A stretch of DNA of 64,000 bases from GCA-2718815 sp963578105 (GTDB lineage Bacteria > Planctomycetota > Planctomycetia > Pirellulales > Pirellulaceae): the NCBI GenBank assembly GCA_963578105.1, contig CAUZBP010000003.1:90484-154483 (forward strand), in the 5' to 3' direction. Position numbers and translations under genes: made by a program. The notes under the pieces were generated by a model. That model searched no databases. It had not been told where the DNA came from and saw only the letters and a program-made list of their open reading frames with translations. Within the stretch, counting starts at the first letter, position 1. Each line of letters opens with the position of its first letter. This document shows, one piece after another, positions 63,465 through 64,000 of this stretch.

Positions 63465-63864
63465 TTGCCGACGTCTTAAATCCGACATCGGTCGACCATT
63501 GCGGATCAAAGGTTGATCCCGCGCATCAACCCGGAACACACGTCCCGTGTCATCTTACGAGCGAACTTCTCTCAATTCCCGTTTTCGACTGGCAGTGAGA
63601 AACGGGGCAGTGACGACCGTCCCGGAAGGGTTCCGACAACGCACCAGTTGCATCCTTATGCTCGTAATCTGGCCTTGAACGACCTCCGGCCGAAGGGACC
63701 CAAGAACGGAACTGCGGGACCCTTGCGACGCGGAGCCTCGGAGTGCAAAATCTGTAACCGTACACCCAGAAAAAGGGGCCAAGGTCCCATTGAGACCACC
63801 AGGCTGGGTCTGCGGAAGGGCCAACCTGTCTAAATTCAACCCATTTGCACGGAGTCTTCGATCA
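63465..63864. other. 400-bp intergenic region, nothing clear
   Basis: A 106-codon plus-strand frame (63513-63833) has no start signal or family match and I do not count it as a gene. The ribosome site for the next gene (ACGGAG) lies at its right end. Confidence 0.4.
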
Positions 63865-64000
63865 ATGAAATATCGTTTTGCGGAAATGACCATGCACGAA
63901 ATCAAGGATGCTGTCCAGCAGCAGCGTGTCGCCGTGCTTCCTGTCGCGACTTTCGAGGACCACGGACCCCACCTCCCGGTGGATACTGACGTCGTGTTGG
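63865..64000 (+). CDS. creatininase-family amidohydrolase, N-terminal part (cut by window end)
   Basis: The first 45 codons are visible. It reads MKYRFAEMTMHEIKD, then VAVLPVATFEDHGPHLPVDTDVVL: the EDHGPHLPVDTD part is the creatininase metal motif (Glu-His-Gly ... His-Leu-Pro ... Asp). ACGGAG lies upstream of the ATG at 63865. Members include creatinine amidohydrolase and mycofactocin MftE; the branch cannot be told from the N-terminus. Confidence 0.85.
   Translation, partial: MKYRFAEMTMHEIKDAVQQQRVAVLPVATFEDHGPHLPVDTDVVL

Noticed and set aside
63513..63833. A 106-codon plus-strand frame before the creatininase-family gene.
   Set aside because: Low-complexity Arg/Pro/Gly-rich product, no ribosome site, and no match to a known family.

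Overview
The window is a stretch of a planctomycete chromosome (Planctomycetota; a Pirellulales- or Planctomycetales-like bacterium). The call rests on gene content: a DUF1598 protein, a DUF1501 protein with a twin-arginine-like start, two FHA-GAF-sigma54 activators, several short exported proteins rich in Tyr, Pro and Gly, Gfo/Idh/MocA oxidoreductases, and bacterial homologues of tetrahydromethanopterin (H4MPT) biosynthesis genes. No plasmid, phage, insertion sequence, CRISPR array or rRNA operon was seen. The genus cannot be fixed from the sequence.

Layout. 1-6.9 kb: the 3' end of an M48-type peptidase gene, then a minus-strand set (methyltransferase, asparagine synthase, an oxidoreductase-fold protein without the usual EKP lysine, and a FHA-GAF-sigma54 activator translationally coupled to it). 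7.3-16.5 kb: a DUF1598 gene, a GTGA-coupled mfnF-mfnE pair, a second FHA-GAF-sigma54 activator, a DUF1501 gene, a 3-methyladenine DNA glycosylase and an ATP-grasp mfnD homologue. 16.6-22.7 kb: an iron-sulfur assembly locus reading sufR-nuoB-sufC-sufB-sufD-Rieske-sufT; sufS and sufU/sufE are not in the window. 22.8-25.1 kb: a GC-rich sodium/amino-acid symporter followed by the decayed 3' end of a second copy.

25.1-36.9 kb: two tRNA-dihydrouridine synthases, a TolC-like coiled-coil exported protein beside a shortened SecA paralogue, two exported planctomycete-type proteins, queG, and a GT39-GT2 glycan operon. 37-48.3 kb: a small gene, gnd and zwf (oxidative pentose phosphate pathway), an enolase-superfamily dehydratase, tRNA-Cys(GCA), a PfkB adenosine kinase, a SRAP/YedK DNA-protein crosslink protein, a second Gfo/Idh/MocA protein, an exported metzincin-like protease and a basic exported protein. 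48.5-64 kb: uvrB, a ComEA-like protein, an EF-hand protein carrying a 39-bp in-frame minisatellite, nadC, a lone receiver-domain protein, rpsU, a small unknown gene, a His-rich lipoprotein, a thioredoxin-YHS fusion, rho with a long leader, tRNA-Ser(GGA), a DCC-family protein, and the start of a metabolic run (alpha/beta hydrolase, VOC protein, creatininase-family gene cut by the window end).

Most operons are short and gene strands change often. The best-connected modules are the suf locus (assembly scaffold, a Fe-S-sensing repressor and two likely clients or accessories), the coupled sigma54 activator/oxidoreductase pair, the SecA-like/TolC-like pair, and the three scattered H4MPT genes. Function calls come from reading translated motifs by eye; no database search was run.
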